A DNA stretch of 64,000 nucleotides from Flaccisagitta enflata. Lineage: Eukaryota; Chaetognatha; Sagittoidea; Aphragmophora. The stretch lies in contig OZ231126.1 of assembly GCA_965153355.1 (NCBI GenBank), positions 29,016,001-29,080,000 on the forward strand. The letters are read 5' to 3'. Shown here one piece after another: positions 58,056 to 64,000 of this stretch (the first letter of the stretch is position 1; each line of letters begins with the position of its first letter). The notes below the pieces were generated by a model. The model was not told the origin of the DNA. It was given only the letters and a program-made list of their open reading frames with translations, and searched no databases. The position numbers were made by a program, and so were the translations under genes.

Positions 58056-60730
58056 ACGGCCCCTTTCACTCATAGAATCAATTTGACGGGTTCAGTACGC
58101 AATTCTATCTGAGTGGAAAAGCCCCGCTTATGTAAACTATGTTTCTCATTTCTTACATTCATTGGCAAATACAAACAATGAATTCGGATCGAAGGCTTCA
58201 TTAGTTCCCTGGGAACTGTCATTAACTAAATCCTTTGCATTCTTCCTCGCCTCGAGCTTCTCCCATTTTACAAAATGACAATTCCACGCTTCAATTGCTT
58301 CATCAATCACGTGTGTCCGTTGCGTTGTTGCGTTGTAATTAAAACGGTTTTGAAGCTACAATGGACAAGCACAATGTCAATGTTCAAAACTGATCGATTA
58401 ATGCAAGATGAGAGAGGAGGCTTACGTACCATGGTATATATGGAGACCTATCATCACACATTTACTCTTACACATTACACTTTTTCACTGCTGCTTCATT
58501 ATCGCTAATCAAGGTCCAAACATCCGCACTTCTGTTCTAAAATCTCACTTAAGGTTAGAAACCAAGAGTATAGCAATTATAGCATTAGAGCTTGACCTCG
58601 ATTCTATCCTACAAGGGTGTTGAATTTTGGTAACACAGGTAAAAATCATTACCCCTTATCTATTTTGGTGAGCATTTATGTTTTTGGTTAGACTCAGAAT
58701 GGATTTTTGTTAATTTAGTTTTGCTAAATGGAAAACTAGGAGTGATGCGCGTAGTAACTATAGTAGTCAGTGATGGCTCACAAGGCCCTCTTCCATATTT
58801 TTCAGCTCGGGTATAGTCAGGGATATTGTTCCACCTATCATATAGTTCTGCCTGTATTGATTGTCAATCACAACTCCTCCTCCATCCTGGGACCCACCCT
58901 TCTATGAAAGTGAATTAACAAATCCATGACAATAAAAAGAACTAAACAAACAGAAAAAAGAAAACTGGCAAACAAAAAGAAAACTGGGCTTGACTCAAAT
59001 CACTCCTTTTTAGGTGCGCCATAACACCTCTATAAGAGGCTCTGTCGCTCCGTCCGTCCGTCCGTCCGTCCGTCACACTCGAATGAAAAATAGTTGAAAA
59101 TGTTAGAAATCAGTTGAAAACTCATGCTGAGGATAGGTCTGATAGAGTTAGGGATAGGTCTGAGAATTAATATCGCCCGGCGCACCGTCTTGGCTGAGTA
59201 ACAACCTTCTTTATAACAACCAAGCCAATGTACTCAAGCAACAGAGCAACCTTTAATTAGCATAGATTTTAATTTGTTTATACATTAAATGAAATAAAGA
59301 TACTAAAAATCTATCCTCGAGTCTAGGTCGTCTTTGTTCCCATCGTACTGTAGCTTTTTTTCTTCTGTAATTTATTATCAACATTTTGTTCCTAATTTTA
59401 AATAATTGTTCTCCTTTCCTTCATTCCTACCCTAGATCCCTTTCATTCCAGAGAAAGCAGCAAAAGGAGTGATAGTACAGACATCTTAATCAATCGTTAG
59501 TTGTAACATTTAGAAGATTGTTGAGAAATAAAAATAACAACAGTTTAGCAACGGTTTGAGCCTCATATTGTCATACGAATAACAACATTGAGCCTCAGAA
59601 AAAAATAACCCGTTGTTACTCAGTCAAGAGCGTGTACTACCACTTTCACAATTGAGGAGCATTTTTGCGGACCGGCATTGCTCAATTGTTTTAGGGGCAT
59701 GCAATGAAAATAGTCATAGGTGGCAGTGCAAAGCGGGCAGACAGTTGTTTATTTTGCTGTCAAAAGTTTGTGAAGGGGCCCAAAATTGTTTTTTAACCTG
59801 TAAAACTAAAAAAACAGCTTCATTGATCATTGTTTTTGTTCCGGCGCTACTATATCCGTTAAGGGGCTTTATTTTGCTTGTCCGCTTGAGCTCAATTGTG
59901 TTTGTTGTGAGCTATGAATAAAGGTATGCCTGACTTTTCAGTCAAACAATATGAAATATATGGTCGCTGAAAATACCTTATTTACCCGTGTGTCTTAATC
60001 ATTTTTTGTACAAATATACGATTTACGTTTTACATCTGTCACTGATTGTAAACAAATGAATAAAGTTTCAAATTCCTAGGTAAAAAAAAACTCTTGTTGC
60101 CCATTAAAAGTGTTTTCAGAATTTTTCAACTCCTGAAATCTGGTACGTTTCCCTAAGTAGTGCTCCCAGGCACCACTTAATTATTTCTGTCTGTCCGTCC
60201 GTCCCCCTAAAGTCACTTGGCACAACTAATGGCCTTGTTTGACTGGTCCTCCCCAAAACTTTTTGAGTGGGACTCGAATGAGAAAGTGGGTTTTAGGTGT
60301 GTCGTCGAGTCTCTTGAGTAGGGTGTGTCCGTTGTTGGGTGAGTGTCGGCCGATATTAATTAGCATCGTTAAACGATCCCAATCTTCTTCTCCCACACTT
60401 GAATTTCGACAGCTAAGCCGTCGAAGGCAGCTCAATATAACCAAGAAGCCTCCAAGGAAAGGATCTCGGCGTCGAAGCCTCTTGTCAACGTCATCATCGT
60501 CGGCGGCGGCTTTGATATCAACCTTTCTTTCCCCCTTTTCTTTACTCTTCTACTTTCCTTTCCTCTTTCCTCCTTCACATCCTCCTACACTCCTTTCTCT
60601 CCTTTTCTCTCTCCCTTTTTCCTTTTCTTTACCTTTTTGTTTTTCTCGTTCTTCCCTTCCTAATCCCCCCCCCCTCTCAATTATATGTGGATAGAAAAAA
60701 AGAGACATTTTGTGGTGATTTAGATTTCCG
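58056..60730. other. No gene seen upstream of the MBT gene; R3-like repeat at 59018-59085
   Basis: 59018-59085 has GGTGCGCCATAACACC, CTCTATAAGAGGC and a GTCC run, the R1/R3 layout. The promoter and 5' UTR of the MBT gene should lie in the last few hundred bases (60240-60730), which become pyrimidine-rich from 60520. Confidence 0.5.
59189..59628. mobile_element. Possible MITE with 17-bp terminal inverted repeats
   Basis: CTTGGCTGAGTAACAAC at 59189-59205 and GTTGTTACTCAGTCAAG at 59612-59628, one mismatch. The interior is A/T-rich without ORF. No target duplication visible. Confidence 0.4.
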
Positions 60731-63742
<3,012 letters not shown>

Positions 63743-64000
63743 GTGAGTCCGGTCCTTCAAGGGGTGCCCTCTCATCCAAAGCTACATCCAAACTTACGAT
63801 ACTATAATTTATTCCATGTGCTCTGTGTCCTTTGACTGGCTTGCACAAGCAGATTCAGAGTATCTTTTAGCCTAACCATGGCAAAAAAAAACGGCAAACT
63901 CATCTTTAAACGCAAACCTAATCGCTCTTTTGAAAGTAAACTATAGAAAATCAGTGACCGTTAAAAAGATACTCAAAAGTTCTTCAAAACTAGACCAAGC
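63743..64000 (+). other. MBT gene intron 4 (start), runs off the window
   Basis: Begins GTGAGTCC; nothing else recognised. Confidence 0.6.

Noticed and set aside
59613-59921. 102-codon plus-strand frame followed by AATAAA
   Set aside because: Begins with TTG inside the right inverted repeat of a candidate MITE; no recognisable domain.

Overview
The window is nuclear DNA of a ciliated metazoan. The evidence is spliceosomal GT-AG introns, two ciliary genes (CFAP58 and pitchfork) and the start of a 4-MBT chromatin protein. I cannot name the species. The dense microsatellites and many dispersed repeat families suggest a repeat-rich invertebrate genome.

Layout. 1-1157: 3' end of an RGG-rich protein gene (+). 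1158-9612: no gene, several dispersed repeat families and an old LTR relic. 9613-26284: one complete, very young Ty3/gypsy-class LTR retrotransposon of about 16.7 kb. Its 687-bp LTRs look identical and it has a 4-bp target duplication. Besides gag and pol it carries two large intronless accessory ORFs: a 1033-aa protein with an RNase D/EXD-like DEDDy exonuclease domain plus a second degenerate domain of the same type, and a 435-aa F-box protein. There is also a 55-aa membrane-anchored ORF in the leader and repeated boxes in every non-coding spacer. This element is the main discovery of the window.

26664-33090 (-): a three-exon pitchfork (PIFO/CIMAP3) gene whose 5.6-kb second intron holds 18-bp satellite arrays inside a duplicated segment. 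33699-52875 (-): a complete 14-exon CFAP58 gene (923 aa) with every splice phase consistent; its introns are full of microsatellites, foldback elements and a nested transposon with clear target duplications. The two ciliary genes lie head to tail about 0.6 kb apart. 52876-60730: no convincing gene, only repeats and one possible signal-peptide exon. 60731-64000 (+): first four coding exons of an MBTD1/L3MBTL2/Sfmbt-like gene (acidic N-terminus, FCS zinc finger, start of the first MBT repeat), running off the right edge.

All coordinates were read by eye. Family assignments come from recognising motifs and exon-by-exon resemblance, not from database searches.
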